The translations under genes and the position numbers were made by a program. DNA of 64,000 nt from Halomontanus rarus. Its GTDB lineage: Archaea > Halobacteriota > Halobacteria > Halobacteriales > Natrialbaceae. Under the pieces are notes generated by a model. The model was not told where the DNA came from. It was given only the letters and a program-made list of their open reading frames with translations, and did no database searches. Location of the stretch: NCBI RefSeq assembly GCF_017357405.1, contig NZ_CP071597.1, forward strand, positions 124,001 through 188,000. The letters run 5' to 3'. Shown piece after piece: positions 25,110 through 34,377 of the stretch (the stretch's first letter is position 1; the number at the start of each line of letters is the position of its first letter).

Positions 25110-25123
25110 TTGGCGCACGCCAA
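25110..25123. promoter_or_regulatory. Perfect inverted repeat in the zntA promoter
   Basis: TTGGCG-CA-CGCCAA: 6-bp arms with a 2-nt spacer. Read on the minus strand it lies immediately upstream of an A/T box (AAATAA, 25104-25109), 38-51 nt before the zntA ATG, where a transcription factor could touch the BRE/TATA region. I infer an operator for the neighbouring Cys-rich regulator. Confidence 0.5.
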
Positions 25124-25177
25124 CTCGAGCGTTGTCACCGTCCAATCCGTCCCGGTCGAGCGGAAACCGGACCAGGC

Positions 25178-25927
25178 TCAGAGTTCCGGCGTCATCGTCT
25201 CGAGCGCGTCGGCCTCGGCGAACGACGTTGCCAGTTCGGCCTCCGCTCGTCGGAGACGGTAGGAGAGCGTCGAGCGCGGAATCCCCAGTTCCTCTGCGAG
25301 TTCGGAGAGATCGATCGTTCGAGGGGTCTCGTAGTAGCCGTGCTCGACAGCGGCCCGCAGGGCGCGCTGTTGTTCGTCGGGGAGGGCGTTCCGGTCGCTC
25401 TCGTCGACGGGCGATCGCTCCGGATCGACCTCCGTCAACCGGAGCATCTCCATTCCCGTACACTCGCCGACCTCGTCGCCTAACGCGTCGAAGAAGGCGT
25501 GGATCGGTGCGTCGCCCGCGAGCACGATCCGCCAGCGGTAGCGCCGTCCCTCGCGGTAGGTCTCGAACAGCAGCCCCTCGCCGAGGTACTCGAGTGCGAG
25601 GTGGGGAACCGACGTACAGACGTCCGTCCGATCCCAGTAGGTGTAGACGACTAACGTGTCGTTCGAGCGGTCGAGCACTTCGATCTCGCACTCGGCGCCG
25701 CAGTCGTCTTTGACCAGACAGTCCGCACAGTAGGTCGCGTCCCGGTAGGCTTCCTCGAGTTCTTCGAGTGCCTCGGGCGAGCCGGTCGCGTGATCGACCC
25801 GCCAGAGGCTCTCGGGTGTGACGTGACAGGACAGCGAGCGAACCGTGGTGTCCGGGTACACGTCGAGCACGTCGGCGACCGGATTGGTTCCGGACTCGTA
25901 CTCGAGGGCGAAGACGAATTCTCTCAT
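25178..25927 (-). CDS. Bat-type (HTH_10) transcription regulator with Cys-rich sensor region, likely metal-responsive
   Basis: A 249-residue protein. The C-terminus has the bacterio-opsin-activator HTH: ALPDEQQRALRAAVEHGYY near residue 182 and DLSELAEELGIPRSTLSYRL near 209. The N-terminal domain contains a Cys cluster, ATYCADCLVKDDCGAEC (near residues 67-83), plus SCHVTPES near 34, well suited to metal binding. It lies 105 bp upstream of zntA on the same strand, so I infer that it senses the exported metal. The ATG at 25927 is chosen over 25975 because a box (AGAAAG) sits about 27 nt upstream. Confidence 0.82.
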   Translation of the reverse strand: MREFVFALEYESGTNPVADVLDVYPDTTVRSLSCHVTPESLWRVDHATGSPEALEELEEAYRDATYCADCLVKDDCGAECEIEVLDRSNDTLVVYTYWDRTDVCTSVPHLALEYLGEGLLFETYREGRRYRWRIVLAGDAPIHAFFDALGDEVGECTGMEMLRLTEVDPERSPVDESDRNALPDEQQRALRAAVEHGYYETPRTIDLSELAEELGIPRSTLSYRLRRAEAELATSFAEADALETMTPEL

Positions 25928-26030
25928 GATCGCTCTTAGGTGGCCGACCGAGAAAGGGTTCACGCTCACGCTCACGTTCGCGTTCGCGTCAGTCCGAGCC
26001 GCTCGAACGGGTCACTCCGACACCGGGTCG

Positions 26031-27176
26031 TCACACTCCGTCTCGACCGGCGACCAGAATCCCGCCCGCCAGCAGCGCGAACAACCCCATCGCGACGGCG
26101 AGCAGTCCCATCGCCAACTCGAGCGAGTAGGCCTCGGCGACGACGCCCATCCCGGCCGGGAAGAGCATGAACCCGACGCCGCTGGCGACGAACGCGAGCG
26201 CGTTCACCGGGCCGCTGTACTCGGGAACGGTGTTCGTCGCCCACGCGAGCAGCGTGGGAAACAGGCCGGCGACGAGAAATCCGACGACGGCGACGACGAC
26301 GAGCATCGCGTACCCGTCGACCAACACGAACGCGACGAGCGCACCCATCGCGAGCACGCCGCTTCCGAGCACGAGTCGAAGGTTGTCGATCCGTTCGCTC
26401 GCGACGCTGTAGACGTACCTGCCGGGGATGTACGACGCGAGATAGATCGACAGCGAGAGATTCGCGACCCCGCGGGGTAACGACTGCCCCGCGTAGTACG
26501 GCAGCCACGTGAACATCCCGCTCTCGACCAGACTCAACAGGAGCATGAGCCCGCCCATCGTTCCGATCGCGGGCATCCGAAGGAGTGCACGCAGGTCGGC
26601 GATCGCCATGGCCTCCTCGTCCTCGAGATCGGGCGACTCGAGTCGCCAGAAGATGACGGCGACCGGGAGGAGCGCCGCCCCGAGCGCGTAGTAGGCCAGT
26701 CGCCACTCGCCGACCGCGATCGCGGCCGTCGCGAGCAGCGGTCCCAGACTGGCTCCGGTCGCCCACGCCATGTCCTGAAGGTTGTAGATCCGCCCGCGCT
26801 CAGAGGAGTAGAGGTGGCCCAGCAGCGGTCGGTCGAGCGCGTGCAAGGCACCGCGGGCGAGTCCGGCGGCCACGAACCCGACGAGGAGGGTCGCGTAGGT
26901 CGGCGACGACCCGATCACCACGAGGAGTCCGGCGAGGATCACGGCCGCGACGGTCAGTACTCGCTTCACGTCGAGTCTGCTGATCGACATTCCGACCGCG
27001 ACGACGGTCACGAGCGTGCCGACCGAGGCGGCCGTCGCGACCAGCCCGAGTTGTCCCTCCGTCACCGCGTACGTCTCGCCGAAACTCGCCAGCAGCGCAC
27101 CCCGAAGCTGGAGCATCGCCCCGAGCGTTCCGACCGAGAGAAAGAGACCGACGGTCCAGCCACGACGGTTCGTCAC
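26031..27176 (-). CDS. MFS transporter
   Basis: A 381-residue major facilitator with about 12 hydrophobic helices. The loop after helix 2 (GMSISRLDVKRVL) is a degenerate MFS signature, and ALDRPLLGHLYSSERGRIYN near residue 110 resembles the helix 4-5 region. A hydrophilic central loop (RLESPDLEDEEAMAIADLR) separates the two halves. The start is taken as GTG 27176 because a T-tract (27202-27206, minus strand) lies 28 nt upstream; the next upstream ATG (27425) would add 83 non-hydrophobic residues and overlap the divergent gene. The substrate is unknown. Confidence 0.83.
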   Translation of the reverse strand: MTNRRGWTVGLFLSVGTLGAMLQLRGALLASFGETYAVTEGQLGLVATAASVGTLVTVVAVGMSISRLDVKRVLTVAAVILAGLLVVIGSSPTYATLLVGFVAAGLARGALHALDRPLLGHLYSSERGRIYNLQDMAWATGASLGPLLATAAIAVGEWRLAYYALGAALLPVAVIFWRLESPDLEDEEAMAIADLRALLRMPAIGTMGGLMLLLSLVESGMFTWLPYYAGQSLPRGVANLSLSIYLASYIPGRYVYSVASERIDNLRLVLGSGVLAMGALVAFVLVDGYAMLVVVAVVGFLVAGLFPTLLAWATNTVPEYSGPVNALAFVASGVGFMLFPAGMGVVAEAYSLELAMGLLAVAMGLFALLAGGILVAGRDGV

Positions 27177-27414
27177 TGCCGTTTCCTCGAGCGAGAGCGA
27201 CAAAAAGTGACCGAATCCGGCGACATCGTCGCCGACTTCGTGCGGGTGGCCGTCGGCACGCCAGGCGATCGACGGTGTCGACCACGCGAAACGCTGTTCT
27301 CTCTCGAGGCCGTTTCTCGAGGTAGGCGTCGATAGTCGGATACAGATCGGATCTATATCCGGATTCGAACTCGAGGTTCGGAACCAGTCTCGGGCGCCCG
27401 GCTCACTACCCACC

Positions 27415-27864
27415 ATGAACAGCACGGAAGACGCGAAACGATGGCTCCGCGGCCTCTGGGCGTACTACCTCGCCTACACGAACACGGCCGTCCACGCCGC
27501 TACAGCGGCATCGTTCGCGATATTCGCGCTCCTCGTCTTTCTCGACCCGCTCTTTGCAATCCTGGCGATCGGGTCGTACGTCGTGCCGCCGATCGTTCTC
27601 TACATCCGCGAGGGGGGTGTCCCCGATCGTCGAGCGAGGAAACTCGAGGAGTCCGACGTGCTCGATTCCAGTTCGGGTCTGGAAGCGAGTACCGCCTCGC
27701 CGTCGACGTCCCGCGGTCACGTTCCCGACGCCGATCCCGAGGTTTCGGCCGGAGACAGTGACGGTGGTCGCGACTCGGACTCGGACTCGGATTCCGACGA
27801 CGGAGACAGTGACAGTGATTCGGATGGCGGCGACAGTGACACGGACTCGAATACCGACTCTTGA
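27415..27864 (+). CDS. Membrane protein with Ser/Asp-repeat tail, unknown function
   Basis: A 149-residue protein. Residues 1-70 contain two hydrophobic helices (AVHAATAASFAIFALLVFL and LFAILAIGSYVVPPIVLYI). The rest is hydrophilic and ends in an Asp/Ser repeat (about 113-149) encoded by hexanucleotide repeats. No family recognised. It is followed 46 nt later by the CPBP protease gene and may share its transcript. Confidence 0.72.
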   Translation: MNSTEDAKRWLRGLWAYYLAYTNTAVHAATAASFAIFALLVFLDPLFAILAIGSYVVPPIVLYIREGGVPDRRARKLEESDVLDSSSGLEASTASPSTSRGHVPDADPEVSAGDSDGGRDSDSDSDSDDGDSDSDSDGGDSDTDSNTDS

Positions 27865-27910
27865 GACACTACCCTCGCGTTTTATCATCGTCGAAGACTT
27901 TCAGCGGACG

Positions 27911-28759
27911 ATGACCGTTCCAGCCGACGCTCCTCACGAGGACGACCGGACCGACCGACCCGCCAGCACCGCACGCCGGTTCGGCGCCCTGTTCGGCCTC
28001 GGCTTTCTCGGAATCCTCGCACTGGTCGCCACCAGCGGACCGGAACTCGTCGAACTCGCCGAGAGTCCGGACGTCCCAGTGTCGGCGGCAGTGCTGGCCG
28101 CTGCCACCGTCGTCCAGTCGTCGATCCTCCTCGCGGTCGCGGTTCTCGTCGGACTGTACACAGCACCCAGGGTGGGCTTCCGGTCCCACGTCCTCGAGCG
28201 CGTCACGACGGGCGATCCCATCGTTTCGCGACTCCGAGCCGAAGTCGGACCCGCAGTCGCACTCGGCCTCGTCGCCGGAATCGTCATCGTCCTCGCGGAG
28301 TTCGTCTTCGCTCCGAGCCCCGAAACAGTCGGCGACACGGCCGACGCGACCGCCGGCGCGGTACTCTCGAGCGTTCCCCTTCGATTCCTCTACGGCGGGA
28401 TCACCGAGGAACTCCTCTTGCGATGGGGATTCATGTCGCTGGTCGCGTTCATCGGCTGGCGGGCAGTCGGTCGCGTACGGGGATCCAGCCTCGACCGTTC
28501 GGCCCCGTCGACAGGCCTGCTGTGGGCCGCGATCCTCCTCTCGGCGGTCGCGTTCGGAATCGGTCACCTCCCGGCGGCGGCGACCCTCTACGGCGAACTC
28601 ACCGCCGGCGTCGTCACGTGGATCGTTCTGGGTAACGCGATCGGCGGTATCGCCTTCGGCTGGCTCTTCTGGCGATACAGTCTCGAAGCCGCGATGATCG
28701 CTCACGCCTCGAGTCACGTCGTCTTCGTCGTGCTGTCGCTGGTGATCGTGGCGGTCTGA
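27911..28759 (+). CDS. CPBP-family intramembrane metalloprotease
   Basis: A 282-residue polytopic protein of the CAAX protease/bacteriocin-processing family. The three conserved motifs are visible: ITEELLLRWGFM near residue 162 (EExxxR), FGIGHLPAA near 216 (His) and AMIAHASSHVVFV near 262 (His). Such proteases act within the membrane; in archaea their substrates are mostly unknown. The ATG at 27911 gives the normal short polar N-terminus before helix 1. Confidence 0.87.
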   Translation: MTVPADAPHEDDRTDRPASTARRFGALFGLGFLGILALVATSGPELVELAESPDVPVSAAVLAAATVVQSSILLAVAVLVGLYTAPRVGFRSHVLERVTTGDPIVSRLRAEVGPAVALGLVAGIVIVLAEFVFAPSPETVGDTADATAGAVLSSVPLRFLYGGITEELLLRWGFMSLVAFIGWRAVGRVRGSSLDRSAPSTGLLWAAILLSAVAFGIGHLPAAATLYGELTAGVVTWIVLGNAIGGIAFGWLFWRYSLEAAMIAHASSHVVFVVLSLVIVAV

Positions 28760-28962
28760 TCGAATCGGATTCGAGCTTCGAACATTCGGACTTCGAGTGA
28801 TCGGCATCTACTCGTGGTTTTTCAGAGCCGATGGTCGACGACCACTGTCACGACGAGACGCGCCCCTCGAGTCACTCGATACGAGTGAGACGAGTGAGCG
28901 CGATAGTGACAGCAAAACGGAAAGAGGAAAGAAAATATACGGTCCGTTGTGTCGCAAACGGT

Positions 28963-29703
28963 ATGCCCCTCCACTCGGCGTATCGAACCGTTCGTCAGTT
29001 CGTGCTGTCGCCGCGGCAGTTCTTCCGTCGATCGCCGGCGACGAGTGCCGCCGCCGGATTCGTCGTCGTCCTCGCGCTGGCGATCGCACTGACGGCGAGC
29101 GTCTGGTATCTCGGCGTGTTGCTCGCCGAGAGTACCGACGCGACCGTGACGATGGACAACCAGGAGCGACCGCCGGATTGGGTCTGCGAGCAACACGCCG
29201 ACGACCCCGATTCAGTGTTCGGAAGCAGATGCGACCAACCCGAAACGATCGAGCGTGACGTCGGATCGCTCCTCCGCGAAGCGGCCAGCGAGTACGCCGG
29301 GATGACGTTCGTCGGAACACTCCTCGTCTGGCCGATCGCGGGGACGGTGCTGTTTGTCGCCGCCCGGAGCGTCGGTGGAACCGGTAGCTTCCTCGCGACA
29401 CTCGCCGTCGCCGGCTGGGGTGCGCTCCCGGAATTCTTCCGGCTCGGCGCCGGTCTCGCCGGTCTCCAGTACGCGCTCGGACGAACCGAATTCGCGGAAC
29501 CGCTCGAGTCGTTTCCGACGCAGATCGAGGCGGCGCTCGCCTCGCTCCAGTTGCCCCTGCTCGCCGCGTCGCTGCTGGTACTCGGCTTGCAGTGGTCCGT
29601 GCTCACCGCGGGCCTCGAGGAAGTCCACCACCTGCCCCGGGGCGTCGCCGCGGTGGCTGCCGGGGTTCCGCTCGGGCTCTGGGGATTGCTGTTCCTTACG
29701 TGA
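28963..29703 (+). CDS. Yip1-domain membrane protein
   Basis: A 246-residue protein. It starts with the TVRQFVLSPRQFFRRSP motif found in archaeal Yip1-like proteins and has about five hydrophobic helices (residues 28-48, 108-128, 133-150, 190-215, 222-245). A Cys-containing extracytoplasmic loop (WVCEQHADDPDSVFGSRC) lies between helices 1 and 2. The function is unknown. The start at 28963 is supported by a GAAAATATAC box (28931-28940) about 27 nt upstream. Confidence 0.77.
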   Translation: MPLHSAYRTVRQFVLSPRQFFRRSPATSAAAGFVVVLALAIALTASVWYLGVLLAESTDATVTMDNQERPPDWVCEQHADDPDSVFGSRCDQPETIERDVGSLLREAASEYAGMTFVGTLLVWPIAGTVLFVAARSVGGTGSFLATLAVAGWGALPEFFRLGAGLAGLQYALGRTEFAEPLESFPTQIEAALASLQLPLLAASLLVLGLQWSVLTAGLEEVHHLPRGVAAVAAGVPLGLWGLLFLT

Positions 29704-29778
29704 GTGATTCGGAGACTGGCCGATCGCGGTTGTCGCTCGTGAAACCCGAACCTCCGCTGCAGCGCGGGCCGCACGATT

Positions 29779-30657
29779 TCACTCTCGGAGGGCAGACTCG
29801 TACAACGATTGAACCTCGAGCCAGTAGTCGTTGCTCGCTCGTCTGGTTCCGTTCGGCGTCCCTCCGAATCTCAGATCGTCGTCGTCGAGCGTCTCGAGCC
29901 AGGGGCCAGGCGGCCCGATCCTGTGTCCTGCGTTCTCGTAAGCGAGTTGTCGGTACGTGCGCTGGTATCCGTGTCGCTCGAGGCGGTCGACCGCCGTTTC
30001 CGCATACGTCTCGCTGGGCCACATCCGATCGTCAGTTCCCGAAACGAGGAGTAGCGGTGCATCGATCCGTTCGACGGGAATCGTCGCGGACTCCACGGTA
30101 CTCGGATCGGCCCACTCGAGTGCGAATTCGTAGTACGACCGGATGGTGTCGCCGGGTGGCTCGGCGTCGGGGAACGGAACGTACTGAATCGGTTCGCCGC
30201 CGAGTGACCAGGAGGACGTCCCGGTCACGCGCCACTCCTGGGTCAATCCTTCCCACGCGTAGCAGCTTCCAGCGACGCTCACGACCGCCCCGATCCCGTC
30301 GAACCGAGCGGCGGACAGGAGGGCGAGTTCGCCCCCTTTGGAACCGCCGTACAGTCCGATACGATCACCGACAACCGCCTCGTGGGTTACGAGCCGGTCG
30401 ATCGCACGCTCGATCGTTTCGAGTGGGACTTCGACGAGATCGTTCGGAACGCCATCGGCGTCGCCGAAGTACTGGATCGTCGCGCAGACGAACCCCTCTT
30501 CGGCCAGGCGTCGAGCCTGTCGATCTAGCGGACGTCCTCCCGAGCCGTGAAGGAAGAGGACACCGGGGGCGGAGGGCCGGGCCGAAATCCGGTGAATCGT
30601 TCCCGGAACGGTCCCCTCTAGCGGCTCCGATACGATACCCGACTCGTGAGAGGTCAT
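29779..30657 (-). CDS. Alpha/beta hydrolase, acyl-CoA thioester hydrolase/BAAT C-terminal-like
   Basis: A 292-residue alpha/beta hydrolase. The elements in order are the oxyanion strand VLFLHGSGGRPLDRQA near residue 33, the nucleophile elbow LYGGSKGGELAL near 102 (Ser), the acid in LLVSGTDDRMWPS near 206 (Asp) and the terminal His in ENAGHRIGPPG near 244. The GGSKGGE elbow and long spacing match the BAAT_C group, which includes acyl-CoA thioesterases and acyltransferases. It lies beside beta-oxidation genes, but this may be coincidental. The start at 30657 removes five residues from the longer frame. Confidence 0.82.
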   Translation of the reverse strand: MTSHESGIVSEPLEGTVPGTIHRISARPSAPGVLFLHGSGGRPLDRQARRLAEEGFVCATIQYFGDADGVPNDLVEVPLETIERAIDRLVTHEAVVGDRIGLYGGSKGGELALLSAARFDGIGAVVSVAGSCYAWEGLTQEWRVTGTSSWSLGGEPIQYVPFPDAEPPGDTIRSYYEFALEWADPSTVESATIPVERIDAPLLLVSGTDDRMWPSETYAETAVDRLERHGYQRTYRQLAYENAGHRIGPPGPWLETLDDDDLRFGGTPNGTRRASNDYWLEVQSLYESALRE

Positions 30658-30837
30658 CGCTGCGGTACCCAATTCGGCCGTGGTTTTCCCGTGAGACGAT
30701 AATCGGTCTCGTCGAACATGCTATAATTTCATCTTTCACAACCGTATAAAATAGCTTCGAGGGTGTGCCACAGGATGGCGAACGGCACGATCCGGAATGA
30801 CAGTGTAAATCACGGCGAAGAGCGACTCCGTATTCGC

Positions 30838-31989
30838 TCACAACCCTTTCCCGAGCAGCTCGCGGGCGATGATGTTCTTCTGGATTTCTGTGGTCCCCTC
30901 GTAGATCTGGGTGATCTTGGCGTCGCGGTAGAACCGCTCGACGGGAAAGTCGTTGACGTAGCCTGCGCCGCCGTGGATCTGGACGGCCTCGTCGGCGACG
31001 TCGACGGCCACGCGCGAGGCGTACTCCTTGGCCATCGATGCCAGTCGCGTGATGTCCTCGCCCTGATCGACCTTCCAGGCGGACTTGTAGGTCAGCATGC
31101 GCGCGGCTTCGGTTCGCGTGTGCATGTCAGCGAGCTTGTGCTGGATCGCCTGAAATTCCGAGATCGACTTGCCGAACTGTTCGCGGTCCTGGGCGTACTC
31201 GAGGGCGGCCTCGCAGGCCCCTTTCGCGATGCCGACGCCCTGTGCGGCCACCGCGGTCCGGGTCTGGTCGAAAAATTGCATCTGCTGGAGGAACGCGGCG
31301 TCTCTGGTCCCTACCAGATTCTCCTCGGGGACGCGCACGTCGTCGAAGACGAGTTCGGCCGTATCGGAGGCCCGAATCCCGAGTTTACCGGTGATTTTCT
31401 CCGCGCTGAATCCGTCCCGGTCGGACTCGACGATGATCTGGGAGAAGCCGTTGTACCGTCCCTCGGCGTCGGGGTCGGTCTTGCAGAGCACGACGAAGAA
31501 GTCGCCGACGGTCCCGTTGGTGATCCACATCTTGGTCCCGTTGATCACCCACTCGTCGCCGTCCTTTTCGGCGGTCGTCGACACCGAGGAGACGTCCGAG
31601 CCGGTGTCCGGTTCCGAAATCGCGGCCCCCGAAATCTTCTCACCGAGTGCGACCGGCTCCAGGAACCGTTCCTTCTGGTCTTCGGTGCCGAACTCCATGA
31701 TCGCCTCGCAGCCGAACGAGGAGGCGGAGATCGAGAGGGCGATTCCCGGGTCAGATGCAAAGAGTTCCTCGACGATCAGCGTCGTGTCGAGGATGGAGTA
31801 GCCCGCACCGCCGTACTCGATCGGAATGTACGGCCCGGTGAGTCCCATCTCCGCGGCTTTCTCGTGTACTTCGTGGGGAAACTTTTCCTCGACGTCGTAC
31901 TCCCGTGCGATCGGTTCGATCTCGTTTTCGGCGAAGCGACGTACCTCCTCGCGAATCTGTCGTTGTTCGTCGGAGAGTCCGAAGTCCAT
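30838..31989 (-). CDS. Acyl-CoA dehydrogenase
   Basis: A 383-residue FAD enzyme catalysing the first step of beta-oxidation or amino-acid-derived acyl-CoA oxidation. [19 protein letters not shown] near residue 122 binds [16 protein letters not shown] near 147 is conserved, and the catalytic base is the Glu of [14 protein letters not shown] near 364. [20 protein letters not shown] precedes it as usual. It is divergent from the hydroxyacyl-CoA dehydrogenase/hydratase fusion gene, and both probably share a control region (31990-32103). Confidence 0.93.
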   Translation of the reverse strand: MDFGLSDEQRQIREEVRRFAENEIEPIAREYDVEEKFPHEVHEKAAEMGLTGPYIPIEYGGAGYSILDTTLIVEELFASDPGIALSISASSFGCEAIMEFGTEDQKERFLEPVALGEKISGAAISEPDTGSDVSSVSTTAEKDGDEWVINGTKMWITNGTVGDFFVVLCKTDPDAEGRYNGFSQIIVESDRDGFSAEKITGKLGIRASDTAELVFDDVRVPEENLVGTRDAAFLQQMQFFDQTRTAVAAQGVGIAKGACEAALEYAQDREQFGKSISEFQAIQHKLADMHTRTEAARMLTYKSAWKVDQGEDITRLASMAKEYASRVAVDVADEAVQIHGGAGYVNDFPVERFYRDAKITQIYEGTTEIQKNIIARELLGKGL

Positions 31990-32103
31990 GTCACACGATA
32001 CCATCCTGGTCGATAAAGAACTTTGTAACCCGACATGAACTGAAAAGGAGTTTCTTTTTCGAGGGAGGGAAACGTTGAAACGGATTCACGTCGCATTGCG
32101 AGT

Positions 32104-34080
32104 ATGGAACTCGAGGATATCAACACCGTCGCAGTTCTTGGTGCGGGGAACATGGGCCACGGGATCGCCGAAGTTGCGGCCCTGGCCGGCTACGACGTCA
32201 CCATGCGGGATATCAAAGAGGAGTTCGTCCAGAACGGTTACGACCAGATCGAGTGGTCGCTGGGCAAACTCGCCGAGAAAGACCAGATCGGCGAGGACGC
32301 GGCCGACGACGCCCTCGATCGGATCACGCCGCTAGTCGACGTCGAGCAGGCCGTCGGCGACGCGGATATCGTCATCGAAGCGGTCCCCGAGAAGATGGAC
32401 ATCAAGAAAGAGGTGTACGGAGAAGTCGAGGAGTACGCCCCCGACGGCGCGATCTTCGCGACGAACACGTCCTCGCTGTCGGTGACCGAACTCTCGGAGG
32501 TCACCGACCGTCCCGAGCAGTTCTGTGGAATGCACTTCTTCAATCCGCCCGTCCGGATGCAACTCGTCGAAGTCATCTCGGGCGCTCACTCTTCCGAGGA
32601 GACCCTCGAGGTCGTCGAAGAACTGGCCGAATCGATGGATAAGACACCGGTTCGCGTCCACAGGGACGAACCCGGGTTCATCGTCAACCGCATTCTCGTC
32701 CCGCTGATGAACGAGGCGGCCTGGCTCGTCCACGAGGGCGAGTCGACGATCGCCGAAGTCGACAGTACGACGAAGTTCGGCATGGGCCTCCCGATGGGAA
32801 CGTTCGAACTCGGCGATCAGGTCGGCAACGACGTCAGCTACCACGTCCTCGAGTACATGCACGAGGTCCTCGGTGACGCCTACGAGCCGTGTCCGCTGCT
32901 CGCCGAGAAAGTCGACGAGGGCCACCTCGGGAAGAAGACCGGAAAAGGGTTCTACGACTACGAGGACGGCCCCGGCGCCGAGATCCCGACCGACCAGCAG
33001 TCGGAACTCGTCGAGAAGCGCCTGCTCGCGTCGATGGCCAACGAGATCGCCAAGTTGATCGACGGCGACGTCGCGACGCCCGACTCGATCGACGAGGCGG
33101 TCACCCTCGGCGCCGGCTTCCCCGACGGCCCGGTCAAACTCGTCGACGAGTACGGCGTCGACGAGTTGCTCGAGACGCTCGAGGACGCTCACGAGGAGAC
33201 GGGCCACGACCGCTACGCGCCCGCGGACTACCTCGAGGACCGAGCCGGCGAGGGTGGTTTCAGGGAGTCGGGCGGTGACGAGGACGCCGGCGCCGACTTC
33301 GAGGCCATTCGCGTCGAGTACCCCGGCGACAAGGTCGGCCACGTCGTCGTCGACCGGCCCCACCGGATGAACACGATCAGCAACGACGTACTGACGGAAC
33401 TGTCCGAGGCGGTCGACCTGCTCGAGGCCGACGACGAGGTCCGCGCGATCTTGTTGACCGGCGAGGGAGACCGCGCGTTCTCGGCCGGTGCGGACGTCCA
33501 GAGCATGGCCGCCGGCGGCGGCGATCCGCTCGAGGCCGTGGAACTCTCGAAGGAAGGCCAGCAGACGTTCGGTAAACTCGAGGCCTGCGACATGCCCGTC
33601 GTCGCCGGTATCGATGGCTACTGTCTCGGTGGCGGCATGGAACTGGCGACCTGCGCCGATATCCGCGTCGCCAGCGAGCGCTCGGAACTCGGCCAGCCCG
33701 AACTCAACCTCGGTCTGATTCCGGGCTGGGGCGGCACGCAGCGACTCAAGCACATCGTCGGCGAGGGCCGCGCGAAGGAGATCATCCTCACCGCGGAGCG
33801 CTACGACGCCGAGACGATGGAAGAGTACGGATTCGTCAACGAGGTCACCGAGAACGACGCGCTCCTCGAGCGCGCACACGAACTCGCCGCCGACCTCGCG
33901 GCCGGACCGCCGATCGCCCACCGCTTTACTAAACGCGCGATGCTCGCCGGCCGCGACGATACGGACGCCGGGCTCGAGCTCGAGGCGGCGGCCTTCGGCC
34001 ACCTGATGGGAACCGAGGATCTCATGGAGGGACTCACCGCGTTCATGGGCGACGGCGAACCCGAATTCGAGGGGAAGTAG
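32104..34080 (+). CDS. 3-hydroxyacyl-CoA dehydrogenase / enoyl-CoA hydratase fusion
   Basis: A 658-residue bifunctional beta-oxidation enzyme. Residues 1-390 are the L-3-hydroxyacyl-CoA dehydrogenase: NAD motif VAVLGAGNMGHGIAEVA, catalytic His in GMHFFNPPVRMQLVEVI near 144 and GKKTGKGFYDYE near 278. Residues 395-658 are a crotonase-fold hydratase with both catalytic Glu residues, in CLGGGMELATCADI near 509 and GQPELNLGLIPGWGGTQRL near 532. The domain order (dehydrogenase first) is reversed relative to bacterial FadB, as is usual in archaea. Confidence 0.95.
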   Translation: MELEDINTVAVLGAGNMGHGIAEVAALAGYDVTMRDIKEEFVQNGYDQIEWSLGKLAEKDQIGEDAADDALDRITPLVDVEQAVGDADIVIEAVPEKMDIKKEVYGEVEEYAPDGAIFATNTSSLSVTELSEVTDRPEQFCGMHFFNPPVRMQLVEVISGAHSSEETLEVVEELAESMDKTPVRVHRDEPGFIVNRILVPLMNEAAWLVHEGESTIAEVDSTTKFGMGLPMGTFELGDQVGNDVSYHVLEYMHEVLGDAYEPCPLLAEKVDEGHLGKKTGKGFYDYEDGPGAEIPTDQQSELVEKRLLASMANEIAKLIDGDVATPDSIDEAVTLGAGFPDGPVKLVDEYGVDELLETLEDAHEETGHDRYAPADYLEDRAGEGGFRESGGDEDAGADFEAIRVEYPGDKVGHVVVDRPHRMNTISNDVLTELSEAVDLLEADDEVRAILLTGEGDRAFSAGADVQSMAAGGGDPLEAVELSKEGQQTFGKLEACDMPVVAGIDGYCLGGGMELATCADIRVASERSELGQPELNLGLIPGWGGTQRLKHIVGEGRAKEIILTAERYDAETMEEYGFVNEVTENDALLERAHELAADLAAGPPIAHRFTKRAMLAGRDDTDAGLELEAAAFGHLMGTEDLMEGLTAFMGDGEPEFEGK

Positions 34081-34377
34081 TCCGGTTCCCGAACCGTCAG
34101 TGCACATCGATTACCGCGGGACGAGACCGCGATCGGGAAGAAAACCGTACGTATCGACCCGCGCCTCCAGTCGGCACATCGGCCGAGTGGTCGTTCTACC
34201 TATATATATACCGGTCCGTACTGTCCGATTCGTAATTCCGTCGTCCAATCTGGTGAGTGATTCTCTCCTGTATTGAATATACGAAATCTGATAGCTGGTC
34301 GCGAGATTTATCAACCATTATCACCATTTGTGATCCGTGGCTGCAATCGACGATGAAGAGACAGGAGGGGTCCATCG
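34081..34377. other. Intergenic region with TATA-rich segment before a HalX regulator
   Basis: About 300 bp without a supportable gene. It includes CCTATATATATACC (34199-34212), the longest alternating TA run in the window, and a second A/T-rich stretch at 34270-34330. These probably hold the HalX gene promoter with a leader of some length; no RNA gene is evident. Confidence 0.4.

Noticed and set aside
32332..34107. 591-codon minus-strand frame opposite the hydroxyacyl-CoA dehydrogenase fusion
   Set aside because: The plus-strand protein has all catalytic motifs of both domains; the minus frame is antisense.
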